From assembly GCA_003415625.1 (NCBI GenBank), contig PYIU01000003.1, positions 2,976,001 to 3,040,000 of the forward strand: DNA of 64,000 nt, given 5' to 3'. Positions within the stretch are counted from its first letter, which is position 1; each line of letters opens with the position of its first letter. Shown here in pieces: positions 37,941 to 49,436 of this stretch. A program made the translations under genes and the position numbers. Under the pieces are notes generated by a model. The model was not told the DNA's origin. It did no database searches and was given only the letters and a program-made list of their open reading frames with translations. This stretch comes from Aquanectria penicillioides (lineage: Eukaryota > Ascomycota > Sordariomycetes > Hypocreales > Nectriaceae).

Positions 37941-38224
37941 ATAAATGTGGTTTGGATCCGAGCATCCCCATTGAGCCCGACACTCCTAGCTTGTTTGCCA
38001 CATGCCACCGAGTGAATAATGCCACTCTCGGCAACAGCCAAGGAAACATCCGAGATCATCGATATCAACAAACGTGGGGGTCACCCACGGATGACATGGT
38101 GCGCGGGGTCGACGTTGCATCACTTGAGTCAGCAATCATTACAGCCATTGGAGATGCCAACGACAACAAATATTACGCATTCGTTCAACGTCAATCTGAA
38201 CTCGTGGAGATGGGTTCCGTGTAA

Positions 38225-38912
38225 GATTGATCTTATTCGGCGATGCATGCCTTTAATCAGCAATAAAGAGAAGAAAAAAAAAAAGTCCATACGCGGCATA
38301 TGGCAGATTGGCACGGAGACAGATACTGAGGGGCCATGGTAATATGTTGATCCAAGCATCGTTTCCCTTTTTGGTCCTTCTTTGCGGAATACAGGACCTG
38401 GGAATCTGAGAGAGGCCGGCGCTTGTGTGCATTCACTCTATCCAAAAAAAAAAATTTTGTCCTCGCACTTTAGTTTTCTGCATTTCGGAGGGATTATACC
38501 ATGACAGGAGTGGTATCACGACTAATGGATGACGAAATTCGGAAGGTCGATTGGTTGTGTAAAGGTGGCATGGAGTTGAGCAGGTCTCAAAACGGATGGA
38601 TCGGTTTGCTTTTATACAGAACGGCGGCGAATAACAGTCCGGTTGGGATGGATTGCATTTAGTTTGGGGCGCAAAGCCCCCGGTACCCAGGTGGTCAGTA
38701 GAAAAATTACCTATACAATCAAATAAATGTCTTGTGCAGTATCTGAAGCTCTGCGTGCGCAATGTGTGATGTTAGTGTGATGCATGTATTTTCGTCAATG
38801 GCAGCTCGACTGTATATTCGACTAGTACTTGATTCATTCGTGTGGAGAAAAGATTTGCGACGGTGAATTGATGATTGGCTAGTTGGTGATGTCCTTCTGG
38901 TCATGGCGAAGT
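38225..38912. other. Intergenic between convergent genes
   Basis: The 3' flanks of the Cys/His-rich gene (+) and the GNAT gene (-). Short A runs at about 38274-38284 and 38443-38453 and several AATAAA-like motifs. No gene seen. Confidence 0.6.
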
Positions 38913-39982
38913 TCATTCTCCCCTAAACATGATAGAGCCTCCATCCCAATCCTTGAGCTCGCCGACATTCGCCCTCGCGACCTCAACGAACCCAAACCGG
39001 ATGTAGTAATTCTCCAAGCCACGCAGGCCAACGAGCCAAGTCAGGGCACCGAAGCGGTCCGCCTTTTGCAGGCCGTCGCGGACGAGCATGCTGCCGAGGC
39101 CACGACCCTCGGCGGGCGGGTCGACGCAGAGGGTGGCGAGGTACCAGGCGGAGCGACGGCGCGGCGTGTGCAAGATCTGCGGCTCTATGGCGGCAAAAGT
39201 GCGGCCGTATACGTCGACCTTGAACTGGTCGACGGAAGGGATGGGGAACAGGCGGTCGTGCAGTTTGAGCAGAGCGGATATGATGGGGCGGAACCAGGCG
39301 TCTGGGAAGGGGGGGAGCAGAAGGACGGTTAGGTTAGCTTTGCGAAGAAAGTTGGCATGGATGTGAACTAGAGGGGTGGGTTTATTAGGGCTACAAAGGG
39401 GCGAATATGGAAAAAGAAAATGGAGAAATACATTGTGCGTCAACGGGAAAGATATGGATATGGAGGCGAGGTACGAGGTGGAGTGGGCAATGGGACAAAG
39501 TTGGGGACTTACACGGAGAAAGCCATCGTTCGCCAAAGGACAGGATTCAACAGGACGGCGCCACCAGGTGATGGCCACGGCACGACCCCGGCCGTGTTGA
39601 GTCTGGGAGTCTGGGTCTTCTTCTTCTTCGTATTCCTCTTATCCTCGTCCTCGTCTTCGTCCTCCTCCTTCTTGTTTAGAACATCAACCTTATCTGCGTC
39701 CTTGTTCTCCTCAGGATCATCGAGGCCGTCGATCCCGTCGTCGATGTCTGCGCCTTCGTCGACGTGGTGCTCCTCGGTCACCACGGTGAGAAAGTACCCG
39801 GCGGTCCAGTACCGGATCCGGAAGCGGCGCAGAATCCAGGTGGAAAAGGTCGACGGGTCCTGGCGGCGGTTGGGGAACATGTAGTCGAGGAGGGGCTCCT
39901 TGTCGAAGCTCTTCATGTACAGGTCTGCGGCGGCCGGCACGTCGGACCAGGTGCCCGGACGGAGGCGGTATCTTGGCGACAT
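38913..39982 (-). CDS. GNAT-family N-acetyltransferase, two apparent 1-nt deletions, about 286 aa if corrected
   Basis: Predicted acetyl-CoA-dependent acetyltransferase; the substrate is unknown. I join exon 1 (39982-39513) and exon 2 (39301-38913) across a 211-nt intron (donor GTAAGT at 39512; branch CTAAC and a strong pyrimidine tract before CCCAG at 39302). The junction gives ERWLSP-YAWFRP. The start ATG at 39982 (MSPRYRLRPGTWSDV) begins the GNAT fold directly, although the frame is open upstream. The acetyl-CoA-binding motif A is at WYLATLCVDPPAEGRGLGSML, followed by the conserved GALTWLVGLRGLENYYIRFGF. Two one-base losses, near 39578-39582 and between 39520 and 39560, disturb GVVAVAITWWRRP...ERWLSP. 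Unusually, residues 71-130 form a highly charged acidic-then-Lys insertion inside the domain (EEDEDEDEDKRNTKKKK). Could be non-functional if the frameshifts are real. Confidence 0.83.
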
Positions 39983-42170
39983 GATGGCGGTGGCCGTCTG
40001 TATGGCACGATTGTCCGACGCCTTGCGCTGGCGGGCTCCGTCGAGCTGTCTCCGGGGTCGTCCCTGTATCGGAACCTGGGCTGCTGAGCTCTTCACCGAG
40101 GATTCAAGTGCTGCCAAGCACTTTGACATAAGACCAGGGCTTGAAGGGAAAAAAGAAAAAAGAAAAAAAAACCTACCAGCTGTAATTGCGTTGTTGGTTG
40201 ACTGGGAATGGGTTATCACGACTCTCCGGGGCGGTGACAGAAACGGCCAATTAGTCAGAGGTATCTAGTTTTGATGCTTTGTCCCGCAATAGCCTGTGTC
40301 GGTTCAGCAAGGTATTCAACTCAATTGAATCCTGCTTGGCCTATCTTCCTCCTTTCTTTTCACAGCTTGGATCGAAACAACGAGACAGTTGAGAGTGCAA
40401 GTTCTACAATCACATTCCTTCTTTTGAGAGAGTGAGCATTGGTACTTTCGAGACAACAGAGACCTGCCCAAAAAGGACGCCGATGCCGTATGACTCAAGA
40501 AGGAGCGCGCCTGCGGGGGAGGGGGAGGGGGGTTTGTGGGCCTTTCCCGGGGATAAAAAGGTCCGTCTGGATTCCCGGCATGTTGATCTCGCAGCCGGAA
40601 AGTCGGAACGGTACTAGGTACTGCGCAGTTGCTAAGGCTACATCTACATACTCCATACATGCCTATGCTGGCAAGATGCGCTTATTATTACATCCATGAA
40701 GGGGGAAGATAAAAAAAAAAACTGGGGGCGGGTGGGAGATAGGAAGGTACTTAAAAAAGAGCGAAAACGTGCCCACGACTATTAACACACGAGACGGTGT
40801 GGGCTCTTGCGGGCAAAAAAAAATCAAGGCCAACGGGCAACTCTGGCAGTTGTCGCCGGTTGACACAATCAAATTAGCTCGATTGAGCTGAGTCCCGGTG
40901 GCAGAGCTAAAGAATCGGCCGAGTTGGCCGTGGGAGCCCTCTGCATCACTCGTATGGCGAGGCCCGGGAGACGAGGTCTAGACTCCGGGCGTTGGGGGCA
41001 GAGCAAGGGGACGAACACGGGGATCGACCTCAGGGACGCGGATCCTTTGGGATGGGAAGAGGGAGGGGGTGCGGATGTAACCATGGGCATGGGAGGATGC
41101 TATTTCGACGACGAGCTAGAGAGAGTGCGGTGATGGGACATTTGCATCTTGCTAGAGCCCAGTTCTGGAGCAGACTTCTTTTGGATAGCGTGGTTCAGCT
41201 TGCTCATGATCTAGATCTTGGCATTGTGGAGCTGGCTGTTGCACGTCTCCGTTAGTGGGAAACGCCGACGCACTGTCTTCCCGGGCGGGAAATTCCTGCC
41301 ACAGACCCGGGGGGGAGATTCAGAGAAGCGCCAGAGAGACCCTGGATTTTGCGGGCTTTCCGGCCGGCGCAAAAGGCTCAATTCTTCAGTCACGGATGTG
41401 TCATTGTGGAAAGACGAGACAAGCCGGGTGAGGTTCGTGGCGTGTCAATTCCCTCGTGGCGAAATTCGAATGGCGTTTTTCCTTGGGAGATGCTTCAGGT
41501 AATCCTTACTCGGAGATGACAAAAGATCTCGGCAAGGCTGGGCCATGTCGTCATGCTAAGTCATACTACCGGTAGGCACTTGTCCCCAAAGTGCCAACAA
41601 GCACCATAGCACCATGTTGGCAGCGGCGCTCGGCTCCGAAAAGGCTCAACGGTCCGGCCGAAGCGGTCAACAGCCACCAGGCTCCGTCATTTGTCACTTG
41701 ACCGACAGCACCTGGCCTTGCCCTACACAGATAGGGCCGAGCCAGACCGGAGGAGAAGTACATGGAGTACATGCGCACATGTCCGGTTCGTAGTCGGAGT
41801 GGCAGTATGTAGGTTTGTGGGGGAGGGGGGGTAGAGTGAGTTTGATGGATCCGCGTATGTACTGGCTGGTGAATCCGGAGACGCAGCCCAATTGGGCGCG
41901 TGGTTTGCACCCTGCACTACGGTGTGCGCGGGCAGTCTACGTACCACGTTGATTTATTTATATCTCTGGTGTGTGTTCGGTCAGGGGATGGATGACCACA
42001 GCACACGGAAGTCAACTGCAACCATGGAACTAACTGCAGGACACAGGACACACAGGACACAAGAGAAAACCCCTGGTTTCTTACCTCAACCGGCAGTCTG
42101 CAGGGTGTGATTGGGTCGTGATACGTGCGGCTAGGGTATCTTTGTGCAACACGAGAAGAGGCATATGTAT

Positions 42171-42177
42171 GTGTGTG

Positions 42178-42208
<31 letters not shown>

Positions 42209-42210
42209 TT
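42171..42210. repeat. (GT)n microsatellite followed by a T19 run
   Basis: About 11 GT units run straight into a homopolymer of T. Confidence 0.95.
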
Positions 42211-43648
42211 AGATATGCAGCGGCGTGGGATGGCTTCCAAGGGAAGAAGTCGGTCAGGTCGACCGAAAACCAGAAGGAAGAAAAAAAAAACACGAGGGCG
42301 GGATGGGGAGGGCCGAAGCGCTCGGAAGAAGAAGAAGAAGGGGTGGGGTGACAGTCCGCCAGCCACAACGACAAGGAACCATCTCATGTCAGATGCCTGG
42401 AGAGTTCGAGGCTGAAGGCGAATGACGGCACATGTCGGTCGAGACTCGGGGAGAAAGGGAAAAAAAAATTTATGGAGAGAATAATCGCAAAAAAGAAACC
42501 ACAGAGCAATTAGAAATACTTGCATGCGTAGCTGATGCTGTGCGTGGTAAGCGGCCTCGCCATCCGCCCCCCTCCACCACCACCGCCGGGAAGCGAGGCT
42601 AACGAAGGGTTTGAATCGATGCTTGGACTAGACCTACCGGCGCTGGGGCCGGGGCTGGGGCTGGGCTGAGGATGCGGAAAGTGGATATTGGCATCGCGGT
42701 CGAAATCGAGGTGGATATTGGGACGTGGATGTGCAGCATGCGTTGTGCGTGGATGCAAAAGCCCATGTTGGAAATGGCCCCCAAATATCCGTATGCCGCC
42801 CACCACCACCACTACCACGACGTCCATCATGGGCAAAGACCATGACCATGACCATGTTCCCATTTCCATGTCCCATGCGACAAGAGAGCAGCCCCCCCTC
42901 CCCCCCCCCCTGCTTCCCTGCCCGCCTTCCTGCCTTACCGTATCCATGCAGCTGGGATCTTTTTTTACGGGCTGGGAGGATTTCAGCCGGGAACCAGACC
43001 CAAAAGCCGCCATCAGGGAAAAGCAAAAGAGGGTGCTGACACACAGGGTCTGGACCCCTCTGACCATGAAACATCGGGGCGAGGATGATGAAGAAGTGAC
43101 AAAGCCGGGACGTGCCAAGGGAGCGGCACCGCCAAGTGAGCGATTCCTTACTCATCGGGCACGTTGAACAGGAAATGAAAACTAAAAAAAAAATCTACGG
43201 ACTAAGTAGCCAACTAATCACCACGATAGCCCAGGAAAGGAGTGCCTCCGTTTGGTGATGATGACGATTGATTTGGAATAGATGGGGGGAGGTGAGGAAA
43301 ACATGAATGTTTTACCAAAGCAATTGGTTGATCGATGGCATCGGTACCGGACTAGGCTAACAAAACAAAACATTTGGAATTGATGGAATTTGGAATTGCT
43401 AGCCGGTGGTCGTTTCTTCCAGCCTCAGCCCAAGTACCGTAAGTCACCGGCGCCAGGTCGAAAGAAGTGCTTAGGAAGCATCCATTTGTCGGCCTGGCCG
43501 AATCGCCCATTTAGCACCCAACCCTGCCGGCCCATTGGCTGCCGTTAGGGGCCGTTTCCCTCGCTGGCGTCATTGTCTCAGCGAGTGGCAGCCCCCCCCC
43601 CTCCAGGTGCCCTTTTGGGACAACACCACCACTGCTGTACCACCACCG

Positions 43649-43695
43649 TCATCATTATCATCATCATCATCATCATCATCATCATCGTCATCGTC
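43649..43695. repeat. (CAT)n microsatellite
   Basis: About 15 triplets of CAT with one TAT and two CGT interruptions. Noncoding here. Confidence 0.93.
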
Positions 43696-44138
43696 ACTGT
43701 GGTCCTGCATGGCTGAAAGAACGCTATCATCATCCCATCCGTCAACCCGAAAGCGTTCTTCCCATTTTCCTCCCCGTCCACACCTCTCTCCCCCTCCATC
43801 CCCTTTTCCATAATTGTCATTTGATATCGTTACCATTTCTTTCTACGTGCACTAGCCCCGGGACGCCAGCAAATAGCACCAACACCGGCACGAGCAACCA
43901 AACCAGCCCACTCCTCCTCCTCCACCTTCACCTCCACCTCCACCTCCCCCGAAAGGCCCCAAGGTCTCAAGGGTCCCAGGGCAGAGGGACGACAAGCGGT
44001 AGGCAGGACGGCATCTTCCGTCCAACTGATTTTCCCATCCCCCCATGTGCAGATCTAGCGCCTAAGCGGTGTTCTCCCCCACCACACCCACCCTGCGGTC
44101 CGGGTCTCGCTCTCAGCAATGTTCCAATTTTGCCCGCT

Positions 44139-44195
44139 CGCGCGCGCGTGTGTGCGTACACGTGCGTACACGTGCGTATGTGTGCGCGTGCACGG
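44139..44195. repeat. Alternating purine-pyrimidine tract with repeated GCGTACACGT
   Basis: CG, TG and TA steps alternate almost without break for about 57 nt, including the GTGCGTACAC unit repeated and an imperfect inverted arrangement. This composition is compatible with left-handed (Z) DNA. Confidence 0.85.
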
Positions 44196-44271
44196 GCACG
44201 TGAGTGTGTGAGTGTCTCATAAGTCCCGGTACTATTGTGGGTGCTATATGTACCATGTAGCCAGGGAGGTT

Positions 44272-44309
44272 CCTGCCTACCTAGGTAGGTACCTACCTAG
44301 GCAGGCAGG
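44272..44309. repeat. 38-bp near-perfect palindrome
   Basis: The central 20 bp (44281-44300, CTAGGTAGGTACCTACCTAG) is a perfect palindrome. The flanks extend the symmetry to 38 bp with a single mismatched pair (44279 against 44302). It could form a cruciform or hairpin. Confidence 0.95.
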
Positions 44310-44397
44310 CATGGATGTATCTATGTATGTGCGTGCGCGAGCAGTACCAAAGCAACGGGGAGGGATGGGGGTCAGAATTCTCCCGGGACGAGTGGAT

Positions 44398-44401
44398 GCG
44401 C

Positions 44402-44442
<41 letters not shown>

Positions 44443-44450
44443 TGTGTGTG
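44398..44450. repeat. (GT)n microsatellite
   Basis: Begins with CGCGCG and continues as about 24 GT units with one GG interruption. Confidence 0.95.
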
Positions 44451-46176
44451 AGCGGCTGTATGTAGGTGTGTGTGAGTGTGTGGCGGCGGCACTTTTTGCT
44501 GATCGGTGGAGAGAAAGGCCACCGACTGCGTGTGTGAACGAGCAACAACAACCGACAAGGGGGAGGGGGAGGGGGGTCGCCGCCTGGGCTAGCAGATGCA
44601 AGTCGCAACGGCCCTGGGATGGAGCCAACCTTATTCGGGCATCAGCACGTTTCTACTGAACCATCCATACATGACGTCCAAGGCGTTTTGTTCCCATCCG
44701 GACCTATCTCTGTCTTTTCTTGTTTCTTTTTGCCTTTTTTTTCTTTTTCTTTTTGCACTTTGTGATTTTGTGAGACCTGTTTTTTTTTCTCCTTTCTTTT
44801 GCTATTCGGCTTGTACATGACGCCGTGTCGATCAAAGACACCTACGTAACTAGTTATCTGCACACTTTGTTGGAGGAAGCGAGTGCATGGGCATATCGTG
44901 CGCTCTTTTTTTTCTCCTTCCCTTTTCCTTTCTTTGTCTGGGCCTATCTCCATCTCCATCTCTCACTATCTGTCTTTGTCTTGCCCCATGCCGTCCCCTT
45001 CTGCTCCCGTCGTAGTGGCTTCGCTCATTATGCCTGTTTTGCCCACAAGCGTCGCATATCCACGGGCTATAAATAATCGTCCTGGTCACTCGGTGCTGCA
45101 TCTGCATCGTGCCTTACCGACACACTACTCGGTGCGGGACGGGACCACGGGCTCCCAGCCTATGGGGACCTGCTAACCCAACCCCGTACGTCCAGGGCCC
45201 TTGCAGCGCTTGCTTCTGGTTGGCACAAGGCAACGCACCAAGGGCCCTGTCCACACGGTTTGGGGTCGGGGAGAAGGACTCTCGCTGCTGCAAGCAGGCA
45301 AGAGGCTGGCTGGCTTGTCCGAGCTAAGCAGCTGCCAGTGTCAAATCTGTCAAAGTGTCAGCACCATCACCAGCCCAAACGGAGCAGAGCAGGTGGGGGA
45401 AAGTCCCCATACAGCCAGCGCCTCAGTAGCTTCAGCCCGGTCTTTTTCTTTTTTTGTTGATGTTTTTTCCTTTCGTTCTTTTACCCTCCCGTCTACATAC
45501 AACCTACCACCACCACCACTGTCTACAGGTCGCCGCCGCCCCTCAGTGCTGTCCTCCCAATCCCCCATTAGCTTGCGCGCCCCCTGTGCCTGCACATTCA
45601 ACGGGACCCCTGGTCCCCATCAAAAATACGGGTTCTAATGGGATCATCAGACAAGGCGCACGCAACCATCGTCTAGGGGCCCATTATCCGAATTTGGTAA
45701 CCCAGCGAGACTAGGTGGGGAGAGGGGAGGGAGGGGAGGGGAGGGAGGGGAGCAAGACAGAGAGAGGGGCCGGCCAGGAAGAGAGGTAAGGATAGGAAAG
45801 GATAGGAAAGGAGGGGAAAGGAGGGGAAAAGCGGTCCGCGAAAGCAACGTCAAGGTTGAGAGATGGAGAGAGAGGGGAGACGGAGAGAAAGACGGGCAGG
45901 GGAATGGGAAAGGGAAATGGAAAGAGAGAAGAAGAAAAAAAACGGCCAATGGCGGATTCGGTGGAATGGCCGGATGGAGTCGTTGGCCTAGGTCTGGCCT
46001 TCGCACAACATGACATAGCATGGCATAGCATGGCTTGGCCTCGCCGGGCATGGAATGGCATCGCATCGCATCGCATCGCCATGGACTCCATGTAATAGTA
46101 TGTAATGTACAGTCAGGAATCTGCCAGCGAGAAAGTGTGGTGTCGTGCGGAGCCCCCGTTGTCGTGTAGAGCCAAG

Positions 46177-46268
46177 TGGTGTAGTGTGTAGTGTGTAGTG
46201 TGTAGTGTGTAGTGTGTAGTGTGTAGTGTAGTGTAGTAGTGTGGTGTAGTGTAGTGTGGTGTGGTGCA
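46177..46268. repeat. Minisatellite with 7-bp unit GTGTAGT
   Basis: About seven clean copies, then shorter and degenerate GTGTAG/GTAGTGTGGT variants. It is flanked on both sides by related TGTAATGTCA and GCATGGCATA repeats (about 46010-46300). Confidence 0.92.
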
Positions 46269-46479
46269 ATGTCATGTAATGTCATGTAATGTACATGGGA
46301 TAGCTTACCTACCTTGCCTTAGCCAACTTAGCCTAGCTTATCGAATCGATCGATCCCATGGTTCCCGTTTCCGCCTTTGCCTCGTCATCGTCCGTCCCTG
46401 TCCGTTCCCTGGGGGCGTGTTGCTGGTGCCGGTGCTGGTGCTGGTGCTGGTACTGCTGGCCTTTTGCCTGTGTTCGCCT

Positions 46480-46521
46480 TGCTTCCTCTTCTTCTTCCTC
46501 CACATCCTCCGCCTCCTCCAC

Positions 46522-46557
<36 letters not shown>

Positions 46558-46575
46558 TTCTTCTTCTTCTGCTAT
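46480..46575. repeat. (CTT/CCT)n pyrimidine triplet tract
   Basis: A long CTT and CCT run on the plus strand, with a core of about ten consecutive TTC triplets at about 46524-46555. Compatible with triplex-forming DNA. Confidence 0.9.
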
Positions 46576-47345
46576 CTTTGCCATTCTCTCTTCGTATTAC
46601 TCCCCGCTCAGTAATGCTTAACTTACCTTCAATTGCCTCCTTCTTCATGGCCGTCAGCAGCTGACTAACTGCTTAGACGCTCACACGCCCCCCGTGTGTC
46701 CGTGCTGCCTTCGTCTCGCAACTCCATCTTTGCCCGTCAAATGTCAATCTGCAGTTGCGCCGGCATCTGCATCTGCATCGCAACGCCATCCACCTCCACC
46801 TCCACCTCCCACCTCCCGGGACTTAATAATGCCATGAGCCGCTCGTTGTCTAACCTGTCTCAACCTTCTTCCCGTCCACCCCAATAAACCCTAGTCCCGC
46901 CTTGCCCCCTCCCCAGCCCAGCCTTGCTTCCGATCCCGTCCCTCCCTCGTCCTCCCCCGGCATATGACAACCGCCTTGGCTGCCGAGTCCGTCTCCTCTT
47001 ATACGCTTACTTGAATCCACCACCTTCCCCCCCCCCCTCCATTTCCCTCCCTCTCCTCTTGCTCACCACCCCCCCCCCGTCTTCGTCAACTTATTCCTAC
47101 CTATATGTGGTTACTGGCCTCTCACTGGCTCTCACCCATTGCATTGCTTTGATCTGTCGTCATCTGACTGAGCCATCCGTCGTTGTCAGACGAAACGGGT
47201 AAACGTCTTACAGACACTGGCTACCTAAAAAAGAAACGAAAGGGTTTAACCACAAGGACGAGAGACAAGTACAAGAGAACTGGCGGAGAAAAAAAAACAT
47301 CAAATCACCAACTTTCTCCTTCCCCCCCAGTCGTCCATCCACCAT

Positions 47346-49436
47346 ATGAACAGTAAAAAGAACATGGTCCGGTCCACATCATCACCACGGGGTTCCGAGT
47401 CACCGATGGAAACAGAGCGCGCCCACCGCGCTTGCGAGAAGTGCACACGCACCAAGAAGAAGTGCGACAAGGCCCTCCCCGCTTGCTCACGCTGCACAAG
47501 GTTCGTTTCCCTATTCTTCCTGTCCCCTGAGCTACGAGGAAATCGTGTGCTAATTCGCCCTCAACCAGGCTCACTACCACCTGTTGCTATGACTTCATCT
47601 ACACGGCGCCGGCCACGGCCGTCGTGGATCCCGGCTACCTGCTCGGGTCCAAGGCCGACATGGCCGGCCCCGGGAGCATCCTCGACCCGGCCTTTGACGT
47701 TTCTCCCGAGACCATCATGTCCCTGCTGTCATCGCGGAACATCTCGTGGCGCGATGCCGCCGAACGCTACTTCGAGACCATGAACCCGTGGCTTTCCATC
47801 ATCCATCCGGAGCTCTTTGCCCTCCGCGCCGAGAACCTCGCCAGCCCCGTGAGCGGTCCCTCCGGGTCCGGTCCGGGCCCCGGGCCTGGCTCGAATTCGT
47901 CCTCATCCGCCGCCGGTGCGGGCGCCATCCCTCGAGACCCCGTCGTCGCTCTCCTCGTCGTCTGCATGCAGCTCGTCACCCAGTACGATGACGAGGCCGT
48001 GGCCGCCAACGACCCGCGGGTCTTCGAGGACCGGGACATGATCGAGCTCCCCGCCTACCGAGCCGCCAAACGCATCCTCGGTATCCTTCGAGGCCTCCGC
48101 GCCCCGACTGTCGAGCTGATCCAGTGCACTATCCTGCTGGCCCTCTTCGAGTTTGGCCACGGAGATGTGATGCGTGCCTACGTCACCATCGGCGACGCAA
48201 ACACCATGGCCCTGGCAATGCTCATACGCCCGGGCAAGTACGTCGAGGCCGAGAAGGATGCCCCCGTGAGCTACGAGGACGAGGAGCGTCGGTGTGTCTA
48301 CTGGAGCCTGCTCGTCCTCGACCGCCTGATCCACGTCGACTGCAGCCTCATCCACATGCCGCTCCAGGTTCCCGCCCCAGCCGCCGACGACCTGCTGCCA
48401 ACGACCAACATCGGCTGGAACAACCAGATCCAGACCCAGACTCGAACCACCCAACGACATCCCGCCAGCGTGGCCGCAGGGGTTCCACTGGGGCCCTTCC
48501 AGCGCAACTGCCAGTGTGCCATGCTCTACACCAAGGCCCTGTCCCCCCTCCCAGAATCCGGCGCCCCGGACGCCCTCATCCACCACTTTGTCGAGCTCGA
48601 CATTGCCACGCGCGCCTTGGTTGAAGCCATGGTGCTGCAGGCCTCTCGTTGGGGTGACTTTTTTGAGTGCTTTGCCACTTGTACCTGGTATGTCTTTTTT
48701 TTTCCAACTCCCCCTCACCACCCTCTCTTCAACGTCACATGGGATTCCGCCATTCAAACAGATACATACATCCCTTGCTTGCTCCTGAGTCCGCTCTCCC
48801 CCTCCCCCAGTTCAAACACCTCCAAACGATTCCTTGCCGGATCGTGTCCTCGTGTCATGTCTAACAACTTGTTTCCAAACTTCCCAGCCTTCTCCTCTTC
48901 CTCTACTGCCGCCAACTCCGAACCGTCGACTCCACCAGCGTCCACCCCGCCACCTCGGACGTGACGGCCCTCAAGGCCATCGCCGGCCTCAACTTCACCA
49001 TCCGCATCATCGCCGATACCACAACCGACCTCAACGACCAGCTGGCCCGCCGGCCCCACCTCCTCGCCTCCTGCTCGCCTCTGACCCCTTACTCCGCCTA
49101 CCACTGCCTGATGGTCCTCAGCAACTTCGAACACGTTATCCCGGACGCCGATGCCCGCTTCCACGCCATCTTTAGCTCACTCCATTTCTTCGCCAAGCGT
49201 TGGAACGTAGCCGGTAAGCAACTCCGCTTTATATCAACGTATTCGGACATTGCTGCGAACAGCTGGGCTAACCGTGGTATCCAGGCCACTTGGTCCTCAA
49301 GGTCGAATCATTTTTAGCATCGCCAGAGAGCGTGGAGTGGTGCTTTATAAACGAGTCAGTAGCAAATATCCCTTCACCTCCCTCGCCTCAGCCGGTTCCG
49401 AACTTCAAAACTAACAAAGTTACCACCAGTCGATGA
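47346..49436 (+). CDS. Zn2Cys6 transcription factor, 4 exons, 583 aa
   Basis: Probable sequence-specific regulator; targets unknown. The model is join(47346..47500, 47569..48687, 48888..49213, 49285..49436), in frame for 584 codons with no frameshift. Introns are 68, 200 and 71 nt with GT...AG ends. The zinc cluster lies near the N-terminus: Cys30, 33, 40, 47, 50 and 57 around CEKCTRTKKKC and CSRC. The first intron lies between the fifth and sixth ligands. The middle region (YFETMNPWLSIIHPELF; RRCVYWSLLVLDRLIHVD) fits the Fungal_trans regulatory fold. An Ala/Gly/Pro/Ser linker lies at about residues 165-190. The last exon reads HLVLKVESFLASPESVEWCFINES and ends in TGA. The coding region is rich in G/C-ending codons, unlike the upstream intergenic DNA. 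It is transcribed away from the repeat-dense region. Confidence 0.88.

Larger units (their letters stand above)
39983..47345. other. 7.4-kb divergent intergenic region dense in simple repeats
   Basis: Lies between the GNAT start (-) and a Zn2Cys6 gene start (+). From about 42.1 kb onward simple repeats are frequent: (GT)n/T, (CAT)n, CCT/CCA triplets, (GT)n with CG steps, a 38-bp palindrome, GGGGA tracts, a 7-bp minisatellite and (CTT)n. The open frames here are low-complexity translations of those repeats. No credible gene or RNA was recognised. Confidence 0.6.

Noticed and set aside
42510..43118. Gly/Ser/Val-rich 202-codon frame on the minus strand
   Set aside because: Translation of CAC/CCA and GGT repeats in a microsatellite region.
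46177..46268. Regular repeats considered as a CRISPR-like array
   Set aside because: The units are contiguous 7-mers without spacers, in a eukaryotic genome. This is a minisatellite.
47903..48757. 284-codon open frame on the minus strand
   Set aside because: Antisense to exon 2 of the Zn2Cys6 gene, which has domain and splice support; this one has neither.
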